A stretch of 64,000 nt of DNA, from contig CAKPYB010000012.1 of the NCBI GenBank assembly GCA_934202525.1, positions 1 through 64,000 on the forward strand, in the 5' to 3' direction. A program made the translations under genes and the position numbers. Below are positions 1-8,582 of this stretch, in pieces. How positions within the stretch are numbered: position 1 is the stretch's first letter; each line of letters starts with the position of its first letter. The notes under the pieces are model-generated. The model was not told the DNA's origin. It was given only the letters and a program-made list of their open reading frames with translations, and ran no database searches. This stretch comes from an uncultured Prevotella sp. Lineage in GTDB: Bacteria; Bacteroidota; Bacteroidia; Bacteroidales; Bacteroidaceae.

Positions 1-909
1 TGCGGTATTACAGAAGAAGAAATCGGGGAGAACTTCAAGCCAGAACTGGAAAGAATGGCAGAAGTGAACGAGTGGACCTTGCAGCAAACTCATGATAATC
101 TGAAGGATTACTACGATGGATACCATTTCAGTCGCAGAAACATGGTGGACATCTACAATCCTTTCAGTCTCCTTAATGCACTCGACGCACAAGACTTGAG
201 CTGTTTCTGGGTTTCATCAGGAGCAACCTCCATGCTACCTAAGTTTGTGGATAACATGGAACTGCGCTTACGAAATTTCGAAAATTGTCCGATTTTACGC
301 AAGACTCTTGAGAGTTCTGATGTAATCAATGGTGGCGCCGAGCTTTTCCTCTATCAGACGGGATACCTCACCATCAAGTCGAGCGATGAATTTGGCTATT
401 TCTTAGGTTTCCCAAATCAGGAAGTGAAACAGGCTCTTTACGAGGTAGTTCTCCCAAGCCTGACTATGAAATCAGAAAGCGATATTATCAGTCTGCAAGG
501 CAGTCTGTTCCGCCAATTGGGTACCGGGCAAATCGCAGATGCCATGAAAACGTTGAAAGCATTGGTTGCCGATGTGCCTTACAGCAACAAGAAACTTGCC
601 TCGATGGATATGGAAGAGCGCTACCGCCTCATCATCAGTACCATTCTGAATGCCATCGGTCTGAAAGTCGAGGTAGAACACATGCTTGCTACAGGAAGAA
701 TCGACCTCATTGCCCAAACTTCACGCTACATCTACGTGATAGAACTGAAACTGAAAAACAATGGTGGCAAGAAGGCTGCCATCCAGCAGATACTGGATAA
801 CAAATACCTGGAACCTTTCCAAGCAGACAAACGAAAGGTGATAGGCCTCGGCATCGAACTGGACGAGGAAGGCAAAGGGCTTTTAGATTGGGGGATTACT
901 GAAGAATAA
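1..909 (+). CDS. AAA-ATPase-like / PD-(D/E)XK nuclease-like protein (DUF1703 type), 3' part
   Basis: The reading frame is open from the first base, so the N-terminal AAA part lies outside the window. About 302 residues are visible. The segment with YYDGYHF followed by an NPFSLL-like stretch is typical of the AAA-ATPase_like family. The C-terminal part carries a PD-(D/E)XK-like signature (GRIDLIAQ, then YVIELKLK), the hallmark of the nuclease-like domain fused to these ATPases. Family members are common in Bacteroidales and of unknown function; suggestions range from mobile-element relics to defence. It ends just before a strong terminator hairpin, so it closes its transcription unit. Family call is firm; function is not known. 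Confidence 0.8.
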   Translation, partial: CGITEEEIGENFKPELERMAEVNEWTLQQTHDNLKDYYDGYHFSRRNMVDIYNPFSLLNALDAQDLSCFWVSSGATSMLPKFVDNMELRLRNFENCPILRKTLESSDVINGGAELFLYQTGYLTIKSSDEFGYFLGFPNQEVKQALYEVVLPSLTMKSESDIISLQGSLFRQLGTGQIADAMKTLKALVADVPYSNKKLASMDMEERYRLIISTILNAIGLKVEVEHMLATGRIDLIAQTSRYIYVIELKLKNNGGKKAAIQQILDNKYLEPFQADKRKVIGLGIELDEEGKGLLDWGITEE

Positions 910-916
910 AAACATA

Positions 917-966
917 GAAGAAGAGGGTGTGCAAAGACTATATCTTGCACACCCTCTTCTTTTTTC
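917..966. terminator. Rho-independent terminator
   Basis: A 16-bp stem (919-934 pairing with 945-960, core GAGGGTGTGCAA) is followed by a T run at 960-966. The opposite side begins with an A-rich run, so it can stop both the upstream plus-strand gene and the minus-strand regulator gene ending at 973. Confidence 0.9.
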
Positions 967-972
967 CGATTC

Positions 973-1824
973 CTACAATATCTCCAACTGATCCTTTACC
1001 GCTTTATAGCAGCGGCGGGAAACGGTAATTTCTTCCTGGTCGAAAGGAGGAGAAAAGATGCAGCGGAGCGTATAGTTCTCGATGCAGAGAAGATAATCGA
1101 GATTGATGATGCAATCCTGACGCACCTGAGCCAGAGAAGGCGACATGGAAAGGATGGTTTTTGCCGTGGTCTGCTTCTTCAACTTATAAATCTGACCGTT
1201 TGACAATTTCAACTGCCAAAGATGGGTATCTTCATCGAAAATACAACTGAACACATCATCGGGCTTCAGCATCAATAAGCCCGAAATGGTCTGAATGGCA
1301 AGACGCTTGGCAGATGTTGGCAACAAGCCATTCACTCCCGCCAATTCCAGAGTCTTCTGAGAAGCCATCGCAGATGCCGAAGGACAGGAAGAGGAATCAG
1401 GAGCTGCAGAAGACTCTTTTTCATCCCCATCTTTTCCATCCTTCATCTTCTGCCGGATACGCCCTACTATCAGTTCTAATTCTTCCTGCTGATAAGGTTT
1501 CAGCAGAAAATCGAAGGCAGCGACCCTCAGCGCCTCAATCATATACTTATCAAAGGCGCTGTAAAACACCACGATAAGTTCCATCGGCATTTCTTCTCTC
1601 AAGGACAGCAATACCTCCAAGCCCGTCTGTCCAGGCATTTCTACATCGATGAACAGTACATCGGGCTGCATGCTCATCACAAGGTTCTTAGCCGAAACCG
1701 CCGAAGAGGATGTGGCAATCACCTCAAAATCTACCAGAGTTGCCAAATCATCTTGCAACTTGTGGATGCTCTGTGGCTCATCATCCACAATCACAACCTT
1801 GATTTTATCTTGCATCACTTGCAT
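973..1824 (-). CDS. LytTR-family response regulator
   Basis: A 283-residue response regulator. Residues 8-125 form the receiver with VIVDDE acidic residues and the phosphoacceptor D60 in LFIDVEMPG. A linker rich in D/S/K follows (about 128-160), then a LytTR DNA-binding domain (about 180-283) ending with VSRRCYKAV. It lies 33 bp downstream of the LytS-type kinase gene on the same strand and is its obvious partner. Start could be codon 1 or the ATG three codons later. LytTR regulators in this phylum commonly control envelope or transport genes; the target here is not evident. Confidence 0.93.
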   Translation of the reverse strand: MQVMQDKIKVVIVDDEPQSIHKLQDDLATLVDFEVIATSSSAVSAKNLVMSMQPDVLFIDVEMPGQTGLEVLLSLREEMPMELIVVFYSAFDKYMIEALRVAAFDFLLKPYQQEELELIVGRIRQKMKDGKDGDEKESSAAPDSSSCPSASAMASQKTLELAGVNGLLPTSAKRLAIQTISGLLMLKPDDVFSCIFDEDTHLWQLKLSNGQIYKLKKQTTAKTILSMSPSLAQVRQDCIINLDYLLCIENYTLRCIFSPPFDQEEITVSRRCYKAVKDQLEIL

Positions 1825-1857
1825 ACTATTATGTTTTAAATTCTTATGAAAAGTTTT

Positions 1858-2778
1858 CTACTTAAAGACATTATAATCATAATCTGCCGGTACTCCGATG
1901 CTTACGTGCATTCCTTTCTTCAGAGCATTCTCCTCCCCCGGAAGCCCTCTGTTGCTCTGCATTTTGAAGAACATCTTGCGTTCGTTGCTTGCATTAAGCA
2001 TTTCGATGGTGCTGTTCAGGATTCTCAATCCGGTTCCCGTACTGGCAAAACCATTCTTCTTTTTTCTGTCAATAGCCCCCGCTTCTCCACATCCGTTGTC
2101 AGTTACCTCTATCCGGAGCATCGCGTCCTCTACCCAGATATTAACATCCAGCGAAGGCGTCTCACCAGTTTCTTCCATGCCCACAAACGCATGCTTCAGG
2201 GCATTCTCTACAGGAATCTGGATAATCATAGATGGCAGCATCAGCTTCATATCTACATCCTTAGCTATATGGAACCGAGGTTTCGGGAGGAACGGATTGG
2301 TTTCATGGCGAAGGGAAGAATAACCCTTCACCATCTGCAATTCTTCCTCCAGACTTACCGCCATCTTATCGCATGTAAGCAAGTAGGAACGGAGTATCTG
2401 TATCAGGAGATGAAGCGGCTTGACATCAACTTCCTTCGGAAGATTAGAGACAAAGATATTGAGCACATTAAACACGAAGTGAGGCGGGAAACGATTGCGC
2501 ACATTCTCCATCTTCAGCGCCATCATCCGGTTCATCTCCTCCTGATGCTGTTGCTTGTTGCGCAACATTTTGTATCGGAGAAAAGCGATAAGAGCCAACA
2601 CGCTCATTAGCAGCAAACCGATGACCAGTAACAGGATAACGCTAAAGGATCTTACCTCTGCCTGCGTGGTGTGAGGGGAGAAGCAAGCGGCAAGCAACAG
2701 CATAAGAGCGAATATGCACAGAAGGCATACTCCGTTCTTAATCTGTATCGCCATTATCTTTCTATATTCACTTGCCAT
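1858..2778 (-). CDS. LytS-type membrane sensor histidine kinase
   Basis: A 306-residue kinase. Two hydrophobic segments (about 15-33 and 46-68) form a short N-terminal membrane hairpin with almost no extracellular sensor. The His_kinase domain has H100 in RFPPHFVFNVLN. The HATPase part shows an N box (PVENALKHAF), a G1 box (VTDNGCG) and a G2 box (GTGLRIL). First gene of a two-gene unit with the LytTR regulator at 973-1824. With so little extracellular sequence it probably senses a signal in the membrane or through a partner. Confidence 0.93.
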   Translation of the reverse strand: MASEYRKIMAIQIKNGVCLLCIFALMLLLAACFSPHTTQAEVRSFSVILLLVIGLLLMSVLALIAFLRYKMLRNKQQHQEEMNRMMALKMENVRNRFPPHFVFNVLNIFVSNLPKEVDVKPLHLLIQILRSYLLTCDKMAVSLEEELQMVKGYSSLRHETNPFLPKPRFHIAKDVDMKLMLPSMIIQIPVENALKHAFVGMEETGETPSLDVNIWVEDAMLRIEVTDNGCGEAGAIDRKKKNGFASTGTGLRILNSTIEMLNASNERKMFFKMQSNRGLPGEENALKKGMHVSIGVPADYDYNVFK

Positions 2779-2815
2779 GATAGACTATTTTAAGATGAAT
2801 TTAAGTTCTCGCTGG

Positions 2816-2847
2816 CGAAAGTACGACAAAAAATCCAAATAAACAAA
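2816..2847 (-). promoter_or_regulatory. Bacteroidetes-type promoter for the LytS/LytTR unit
   Basis: On the minus strand a TTTG at 2847-2844 is separated by 20 bp from a TACTTTCG box at 2823-2816, 38 bp upstream of the start codon. It is divergent from the pseudouridine synthase promoter at 2907. Confidence 0.7.
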
Positions 2848-2906
2848 AAAATAACAGAAAAACTCATTTTTTCTATAAAAAAAGAACAGAAAAGCAATAA
2901 AAGGTG

Positions 2907-2914
2907 TACCTTTG
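2907..2914 (+). promoter_or_regulatory. TACCTTTG promoter box, four bases before an ATG
   Basis: The -7-type box TACCTTTG is followed after only four bases by ATG at 2919. Transcription should start at or next to this ATG, which suggests a leaderless mRNA unless a later ATG (2958 or 2970) is used. Confidence 0.65.
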
Positions 2915-2918
2915 TAGT

Positions 2919-4589
2919 ATGGAAATGCATTTATTTAAAAATTTAGAACCCAAAAACATGCCTGAAAGGATGAACAATCCATTCAGCTACGAACCTCATC
3001 CCCTCTGCATCGAAGCATGCAAGGAGCTGCAGGCAGAACTCTCACAGCGAAACGACTGGCGGGAGGAAATAGACCGTGGAAAGATGTTCGGCGTACTTAT
3101 CGTAGAAGCCGACAACAGTAAGATTGGCTATCTGAGAGCTTATAGCGGACAGATTGGCGGCAGAAGCGACTGGGAAGGTTTTGTGCCAGCCGTATTCGAT
3201 TATCTTCAACCCGACGGATATTTCAAGGTACATGAGGCTGAGATTTCGAAATTGAACCAGCAAATCAGACAGATTGAAGCCAACGAAACCCTGATAAAGG
3301 GGAAAAGCCTGATTGATGATTTGCAGCAAAAGCGCCAGGAAGTTATCGCAAACTATCAGACAAAGATAAAAGAAGCAAAGGAAAAGCGAGATGCAAGGCG
3401 CCAGGAAGCCCTTTCGGCTGGAAAATCTCTGAGCCAGGAAGAGGAAGAGGCGATGATAAAAGAGAGCCAGTTTATGAAGGCAGAACTGAAGAGGCTGAAA
3501 AAGTCGATAAACGAAAAGACGGCGCTGGAAACAGAATACGAAGTCTACGAAAAGGACTTGAACAGGGCGAAAAAGCTCCGCAAAGAGCTATCAGAAGCAC
3601 TTCAGCAATGGCTGTTTTCGAAATTCCAGATGCTGAATGCGGAAGGAGAAACCAAGGATCTGCTGGAGATTTTCAAGGACGAGGCGGTTAAGATTCCACC
3701 TGCCGGAAGTGGAGAATGCTGCGAACCGAAGCTTCTGCAATACGCTTATCAGCATGGCTACAAGCCTCTGCAGATGGCGATATTCTGGTGGGGAGAGAGT
3801 CCGAAAGAAGAAATCAGACATCATCTTCAGTTTTATCCTGCCTGCAACGGAAAATGCAAACCGATATTACATTGGATGCTGCCTAAAACAGTCTTTGAAA
3901 CCCAACAGACCGAAACTACTATATATAATAAGGTGGAAACGCTCTACGAAGACCGTGAACTGGCAGTCATCTATAAGCCCGAAGGTTTACTCTCGGTTCC
4001 GGGGAAAGATGCAGCCCAGCCTTCCGTCTACGCTCTGATGCGCAGGAAATATCAGGAAGCTACCGGTCCGCTCATCGTCCATCGTCTGGACATGGCTACA
4101 AGCGGACTGATGATTATTGCCAAGACCGAGTTTGCCTATCATCGTCTGCAAAAGGAGTTTCTGAATCATCGGGTTCTGAAGAAATACGTAGCCATCGTTT
4201 GTGGGAAAGACAAGGAATCGTGCAACCGGATTCAGAAAGAAGCAGAAAGCGGAAGAGGTTACATCTCGCTCCCCCTGATAGCAGATTTCCTAGACCGTCC
4301 ACGCCAGATGGTAAACCGCGAACAGGGCAAGGAAGCCATTACAGAATACGAGGTTCTAGAGCGTATCGACGATACCCATCTGCGCCTGGCGCTCTATCCT
4401 AAAACGGGCAGAACGCACCAGCTGAGGGTACATTGTGCTCACCAGGAAGGTCTGAATGCCCCTATCATAGGCGATCCGCTCTACGGCAACGAGACGGCAA
4501 CGAGACTGCATCTTCATGCTGAAGAAATCACATTTGAGCACCCGATGACGGGAAAGAAAATGACTATAACAAGAAAGGCTGATTTCTAA
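2919..4589 (+). CDS. RluA-family RNA pseudouridine synthase with long N-terminal extension
   Basis: About 556 residues from ATG 2919. The C-terminal third is a standard RluA catalytic domain: the nucleophile Asp lies in HRLDMATSG (near residue 390), with the downstream RTHQLRVH and GDPLYG segments. It converts uridine to pseudouridine in rRNA or tRNA; the exact site cannot be told. The N-terminal ~330 residues contain a highly charged coiled coil (about 100-230) and a Cys/Trp-containing segment (GSGECCEPKL, FWWG). This long form is well known in Bacteroidetes. A GTG at 2904 lies inside the promoter box and cannot be the start; ATG 2919, 2958 and 2970 remain candidates. Confidence 0.9.
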   Translation: MEMHLFKNLEPKNMPERMNNPFSYEPHPLCIEACKELQAELSQRNDWREEIDRGKMFGVLIVEADNSKIGYLRAYSGQIGGRSDWEGFVPAVFDYLQPDGYFKVHEAEISKLNQQIRQIEANETLIKGKSLIDDLQQKRQEVIANYQTKIKEAKEKRDARRQEALSAGKSLSQEEEEAMIKESQFMKAELKRLKKSINEKTALETEYEVYEKDLNRAKKLRKELSEALQQWLFSKFQMLNAEGETKDLLEIFKDEAVKIPPAGSGECCEPKLLQYAYQHGYKPLQMAIFWWGESPKEEIRHHLQFYPACNGKCKPILHWMLPKTVFETQQTETTIYNKVETLYEDRELAVIYKPEGLLSVPGKDAAQPSVYALMRRKYQEATGPLIVHRLDMATSGLMIIAKTEFAYHRLQKEFLNHRVLKKYVAIVCGKDKESCNRIQKEAESGRGYISLPLIADFLDRPRQMVNREQGKEAITEYEVLERIDDTHLRLALYPKTGRTHQLRVHCAHQEGLNAPIIGDPLYGNETATRLHLHAEEITFEHPMTGKKMTITRKADF

Positions 4590-4607
4590 CCGAAACCAGC
4601 CTTTCTT
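4571..4607. terminator. Hairpin overlapping the stop codon, between convergent genes
   Basis: AAGAAAGGCTG (4571-4581) pairs with CAGCCTTTCTT (4597-4607). The T tract is weak, so it may act as a transcription stop or an mRNA 3' end between this gene and the convergent transporter. Confidence 0.5.
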
Positions 4608-4657
4608 CATATCTGCGGATGACAGAATCCGCAGAAACAGATGAAAACATCGGAATA

Positions 4658-6316
4658 TCAAACAAAGAACATCACGATTACCTGGGCTATCACCACTCTG
4701 ATAAACATGCCGAGCGGATAAACCGTAGCGTAACTGATGCTTGGCGTATCGCCGTCGAGCGTCTCGTTGGCGTAAGTCAAAGCCATCGGATTCGCCATAC
4801 TTCCACAGAGGATTCCACAGATACTTCCGAAGTCGTATTTCTTGGTCTTCAGGATGATGAGACCTACGATAACCACAGGCACAACCGTGATGAGGAAGCC
4901 GATGCCTACCCACATCAAACCTTCCGGACGGACTACCGTCTCGAAGAACTGTCCACCAGCCGCCAAACCCAGACAACCGAGATAGAGGGCAAGACCCAGT
5001 TCTCGCAGCATCAGGCCCGCACTTCGCGTCATGTAAGAAATGAAATGCACACGGGGTCCGAGCGCACCAATCAGAATACCCATCACGATAGGACCGCCGG
5101 CAATACCCAGACGTACAGGAGCCGTCATTCCAGGAATATCCAGAGGAATGGTTCCCACGGCAAGACCGAGAATGATTCCGAGGAAGATGGCGCCCAGATT
5201 AGGCTCGTTCAGAGTCTTTACGGCATTACCCAAGAACTGCTCTACATGGTCGATACTCGTAGGGTCGCCAACTACCGTCAGGCGGTCGCCGTACTGCAGA
5301 CGGAGATCATCGGTAGCCAGCAGACGGATATCACCACGAAGCACACGGCTCACATTCACGCCATAGGAATTTCGCATCTGCAGACTTCCCAGGCGCTTAC
5401 CGTTGAGTCCCGGACGGGTTACTACTATAATGCGGCTTTCAACCTTCGCATCAATCGCATTCCAGTCTACCTTATCATTATTCCACTCCTTATCCACCTT
5501 CTTTCCGAAGAGAATCTGCATCGCCGAAACCTCATCCTTATTGGTAACCACGAGTACATTATCATTCGTATGAAGAACCGTATCAGCCTGAGGAACAATT
5601 ACCTGTTCGCCTCTCCACACACGGGAGATGATAAACTTGCGATGCGTCATCATCGTAATCTCTGCGATGGTATTGCCGTTCAGGGCAGGGTTTACGATAA
5701 CGTACTGTCCGATAGACGTATGGTCGTCATCATCATTACTGCGAATCTCCAGATCTTCCGGTTTCACAAAGAGTTTGCGCAAGAGCATCATCGCCAGGAT
5801 AACGCCCACAACACCCAGAGGATAAGTAACGGCGCAGCCCAGAGCCGCACCTTCGCTAGGCAAGCCCAACTGCTGCAACGCCTGCTGGGCAGCACCAAGG
5901 GCAGGCGTATTGGTTGTGGCGCCACACAGGATGCCCATCATATCAGGCAGACTGATAGGTAGAATCCAGCACAAGCCGAGCGAAAATAAAGTTCCCACAA
6001 CGATAACAGCCAGACTCCAGAGGTTGAGCGAAATGCCTTCGTGGCGCATCGAACCGAAGAAGTTAGGACCCACATAAAGACCCAGCACATACACAAACAT
6101 GGTCAGGCCGAAGCTTTCAGCAAACTCCAGCATATTCAGGTCGATAGAGAGCCCTAGATGCCCCGCTATAATACCCACGAAGAATACGAAGGCTATGCCA
6201 AGGGAGATTCCTTTGACATGAATCTTGCCGAGGGCAAGACCCAAAGTACAAATCAAAGACAGGATGACGATGCCTTGCACCGCCGAATGCACGTTGATTA
6301 AATTATCAAACCACAT
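4658..6316 (-). CDS. YidE/YbjL-type (aspartate:alanine exchanger family) transporter
   Basis: A 552-residue inner-membrane transporter with the family's duplicated architecture: an N-terminal half of about five helices (1-185), a central cytoplasmic region with two TrkA-C-like domains (about 205-380, including a repeated G-D-x-L-xV pattern such as GDRLTVVGD), and a C-terminal half of helices (about 385-552). Glycine/proline-rich helices (LGLALGKI, IMGILIGALGPR) fit the AAE family. Substrate unknown; characterised relatives exchange amino acids or dicarboxylates. Transcribed alone from a promoter at 6372-6402, divergent from the PfkB gene. Confidence 0.9.
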   Translation of the reverse strand: MWFDNLINVHSAVQGIVILSLICTLGLALGKIHVKGISLGIAFVFFVGIIAGHLGLSIDLNMLEFAESFGLTMFVYVLGLYVGPNFFGSMRHEGISLNLWSLAVIVVGTLFSLGLCWILPISLPDMMGILCGATTNTPALGAAQQALQQLGLPSEGAALGCAVTYPLGVVGVILAMMLLRKLFVKPEDLEIRSNDDDDHTSIGQYVIVNPALNGNTIAEITMMTHRKFIISRVWRGEQVIVPQADTVLHTNDNVLVVTNKDEVSAMQILFGKKVDKEWNNDKVDWNAIDAKVESRIIVVTRPGLNGKRLGSLQMRNSYGVNVSRVLRGDIRLLATDDLRLQYGDRLTVVGDPTSIDHVEQFLGNAVKTLNEPNLGAIFLGIILGLAVGTIPLDIPGMTAPVRLGIAGGPIVMGILIGALGPRVHFISYMTRSAGLMLRELGLALYLGCLGLAAGGQFFETVVRPEGLMWVGIGFLITVVPVVIVGLIILKTKKYDFGSICGILCGSMANPMALTYANETLDGDTPSISYATVYPLGMFIRVVIAQVIVMFFV

Positions 6317-6371
6317 AATGTTTCTTTATATCTATTCGAGATAATATTTTAAAAGTTGCTTTTTCTCGATG

Positions 6372-6402
6372 CAAAGGTACATTAAAATGCGAACAAAACA
6401 AA
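6372..6402 (-). promoter_or_regulatory. Promoter of the YidE-type transporter
   Basis: Minus-strand TTTG (6402-6399), 19-bp spacer, TACCTTTG (6379-6372). It is back-to-back with the promoter at 6419-6449, so the two units share a 100-bp control region. Confidence 0.75.
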
Positions 6403-6418
6403 ATAATTCACATTTTTT

Positions 6419-6449
6419 TTTGTATTATTCTCAATTTGCAGTACCTTTG
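6419..6449 (+). promoter_or_regulatory. Promoter of the PfkB kinase gene
   Basis: TTTG (6419-6422), 19-bp spacer, TACCTTTG (6442-6449), 21 bp before ATG 6471: a textbook Bacteroidetes promoter that also decides the start codon. Confidence 0.8.
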
Positions 6450-6470
6450 CATCCGCAAAATGAAATAAGA

Positions 6471-7340
6471 ATGAAAGATATTTGTTGTATTGGGCACGTA
6501 ACAAAGGATAAAATCGTGACCCCGAACAGTACGGTTTACATGGCTGGCGGCACCTCTTTTTATTTTGCCTACGCCATCAACCAATTGCCAAAAGATGTAA
6601 GCTTCTCGCTCATCACGGCGATGGATCCTACAGAGAAAGAACCTGTAGAAAAGATGCGTGAAGCCGGAATCGACGTTACGTTGAACCCATCCCGCAATAC
6701 GGTTTTCTTCGAGAACATCTATGAAGAAGACCAGAACAAGCGCAAGCAGCGAGTGCTTGCCAAGGCCGACCCTTTCACCATCCAGCAACTGGAGCATGTA
6801 GAGGCGAAGGTCTTCCACCTGGGCAGTTTGCTGAGCGATGATTTCTCGCCGGAAGTTGTTGCCTTTCTTGCCAAGAAGGGCAAGGTTTCCATCGATGTGC
6901 AGGGCTATCTGCGCGAGGTGAGAGATGAGAAAGTTTACGCCATCGACTGGAAAGACAAGCTCGACGTGCTCAAGAACACCTATTATCTGAAGGTGAACGA
7001 GACCGAGATGGAAACCATTACCGGACTGAAAGACCCGATAGAAGCCGCCAAGCTGATTCATGCCTGGGGCGTTACCGAGGTGATCATCACCTTGGGAAGC
7101 GAGGGCTCGCTGGTTTATGTAGACGACACGTTCTACGAGATTCCAGCCTACCCACCTCATGAGGTAGTAGATGCTACCGGTTGTGGCGACACCTATTCGG
7201 CAGGCTATCTCTACAAGCGCCTGCAGGGAGCCAATCCGGTAGAAGCCGGCAAGTTTGCGGCAGCCATGTGTACCATCAAACTGGAGCACAACGGACCATT
7301 CAACCGCACCATCGAAGATGTAATGAAAATCATCAGATAA
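6471..7340 (+). CDS. PfkB-family sugar/nucleoside kinase
   Basis: 289 residues from ATG 6471, chosen because the promoter box ends at 6449 and upstream in-frame ATGs would precede transcription. N-terminal strand MKDICCIGHVT and the AGGTSFYFA substrate lid region are followed by the C-terminal PfkB signature DATGCGDTYSAGY, whose Asp is the catalytic base of ribokinase-type enzymes. It phosphorylates a sugar or nucleoside; the substrate cannot be told. Monocistronic, with its own promoter and the terminator at 7372. Confidence 0.9.
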   Translation: MKDICCIGHVTKDKIVTPNSTVYMAGGTSFYFAYAINQLPKDVSFSLITAMDPTEKEPVEKMREAGIDVTLNPSRNTVFFENIYEEDQNKRKQRVLAKADPFTIQQLEHVEAKVFHLGSLLSDDFSPEVVAFLAKKGKVSIDVQGYLREVRDEKVYAIDWKDKLDVLKNTYYLKVNETEMETITGLKDPIEAAKLIHAWGVTEVIITLGSEGSLVYVDDTFYEIPAYPPHEVVDATGCGDTYSAGYLYKRLQGANPVEAGKFAAAMCTIKLEHNGPFNRTIEDVMKIIR

Positions 7341-7371
7341 CAGACGGGGCAATCCCCACTTTAAAGAGAAA

Positions 7372-7405
7372 GGCAGTTTCCAACATGCAGGAAACTGCCT
7401 TTTTT
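7372..7405 (+). terminator. Rho-independent terminator after the PfkB gene
   Basis: GGCAGTTTCC (7372-7381) pairs with GGAAACTGCC (7390-7399), followed by a T run at 7400-7405. Confidence 0.92.
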
Positions 7406-7480
7406 CTTTGAGTTCACTCTCCGTTTACCCTCTGAAAATATGTTGTTTAGCAACTTTTTCCATATATGGACCATTATGAA

Positions 7481-7512
7481 CTTGTATAATACCACATTTT
7501 TTCATACCTTTG
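7481..7512 (+). promoter_or_regulatory. Promoter of the fimbrillin/M64 surface locus
   Basis: CTTG (7481-7484), 20-bp spacer, TACCTTTG (7505-7512), 66 bp before the first fimbrillin ATG. No further strong TAnnTTTG box is obvious before 18.4 kb, so the whole surface locus may be one long unit. Confidence 0.7.
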
Positions 7513-7578
7513 CAGAGTAAATGAAACTATCAGTTCCAGATACACCTAGAAAAAGTAATCATATAAAACAAAGAAATC

Positions 7579-8496
7579 ATGAAACAGAAGAAGCATCTAG
7601 CAATTGTAGGGAGCATGCTACTCGCATTAACCGCATGTTCAGGTGGTAGTTCCGAACTGGACCCGACAGAAAAGCCTACCCCGCCAGCAAAAGTACCTAT
7701 CAGCATCAGCACTTCGATAAGCCGTGCTACGGATTTGGCTTTCGAAGCGGGCGACCAGATAGGCCTGTTTGTCGTCAACCATCAAGCCGACGGCTCTGCC
7801 GCAACGCTCCAAACGACAGGTAACTATATAGATAACACGAAATTTACCTATGATGGAACCTGGAAGGCTGCATCCCAAACCTACTGGAAAGACAACAGCA
7901 CCCATGCCGATTTCTACATTTATTATCCATACTCAGGCTCTATCGGCAACATAGAGGCGATGCCTTGGACTGTAAATGCAGACCAGAGCACAACCGAGAA
8001 CTACAAGGCTAGCGAACTTCTGATAGGCAAGACAATGGATGTGACTCCTACCGAAAACGCCGTGAAGATAGACGCCAAACACGTGTTGAGCCAGATTATC
8101 ATCAACCTTGTAGCAGGAAACGGATTCACAGAAGCTTCGCTTGCTGCAGCCAAGATTAGCGTAAAGATTAACCGTCTGAAGACACAGGCTACAGCCAATC
8201 TTTCTACAGGTGCCGTAACAGCCAAGGGCGATGATACAGACATCATTCCGCTCAAGGAAGAAGGCAACAGCTACAAGGCACTCATCATTCCGCAAGCCGT
8301 AGGCGAGGGAAATCTCATTACCGTAAATGTTGACGGCAGAGATTTCAATCTTCCTAAGTCATCCAAGTTTTCCGCTTTCGAGGTTGGCAAGAAGCATAAG
8401 TTTACCGTTACGCTCAGCAAGACCAGCAACGGCGTGAATGTAAACATCAGCAAGTGGGAAGACGACGGTATCGACTATGGTGGTACAGCCGAATAA
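7579..8496 (+). CDS. Fimbrillin family (Mfa-like) lipoprotein
   Basis: 305 residues. A lipoprotein signal peptide ends at LTAC (residues 17-20), followed by the Mfa-like/fimbrillin fold. Hallmarks are the SISTSISRATDLAFEAGDQIGLFVVN start, YWKDNSTHADFYIYYPY in the middle, and the VNISKWEDDG end. Such proteins are exported as lipoproteins and either polymerise into type V pili after N-terminal cleavage by an arginine protease or act as anchors; R29-type Arg residues occur near the expected site, but cleavage cannot be shown. First gene of the surface locus. Confidence 0.9.
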   Translation: MKQKKHLAIVGSMLLALTACSGGSSELDPTEKPTPPAKVPISISTSISRATDLAFEAGDQIGLFVVNHQADGSAATLQTTGNYIDNTKFTYDGTWKAASQTYWKDNSTHADFYIYYPYSGSIGNIEAMPWTVNADQSTTENYKASELLIGKTMDVTPTENAVKIDAKHVLSQIIINLVAGNGFTEASLAAAKISVKINRLKTQATANLSTGAVTAKGDDTDIIPLKEEGNSYKALIIPQAVGEGNLITVNVDGRDFNLPKSSKFSAFEVGKKHKFTVTLSKTSNGVNVNISKWEDDGIDYGGTAE

Positions 8497-8582
8497 AAAA
8501 GTACAGACGATTTTCTATCCTAGAAATAATACGAGATGATCTTTCTTTTAGAGAAAAGTCATCTCCCCAAAACGAATTATTT

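Noticed and set aside
2904..2918. GTG start for the pseudouridine synthase
   Set aside because: It lies directly before and within the TACCTTTG promoter box, so it would not be transcribed from that promoter.
4619..5962. 447-residue plus-strand ORF
   Set aside because: It is antisense to the transporter gene at 4658-6316, rich in His/Arg/Thr low-complexity sequence, with no domain or promoter.
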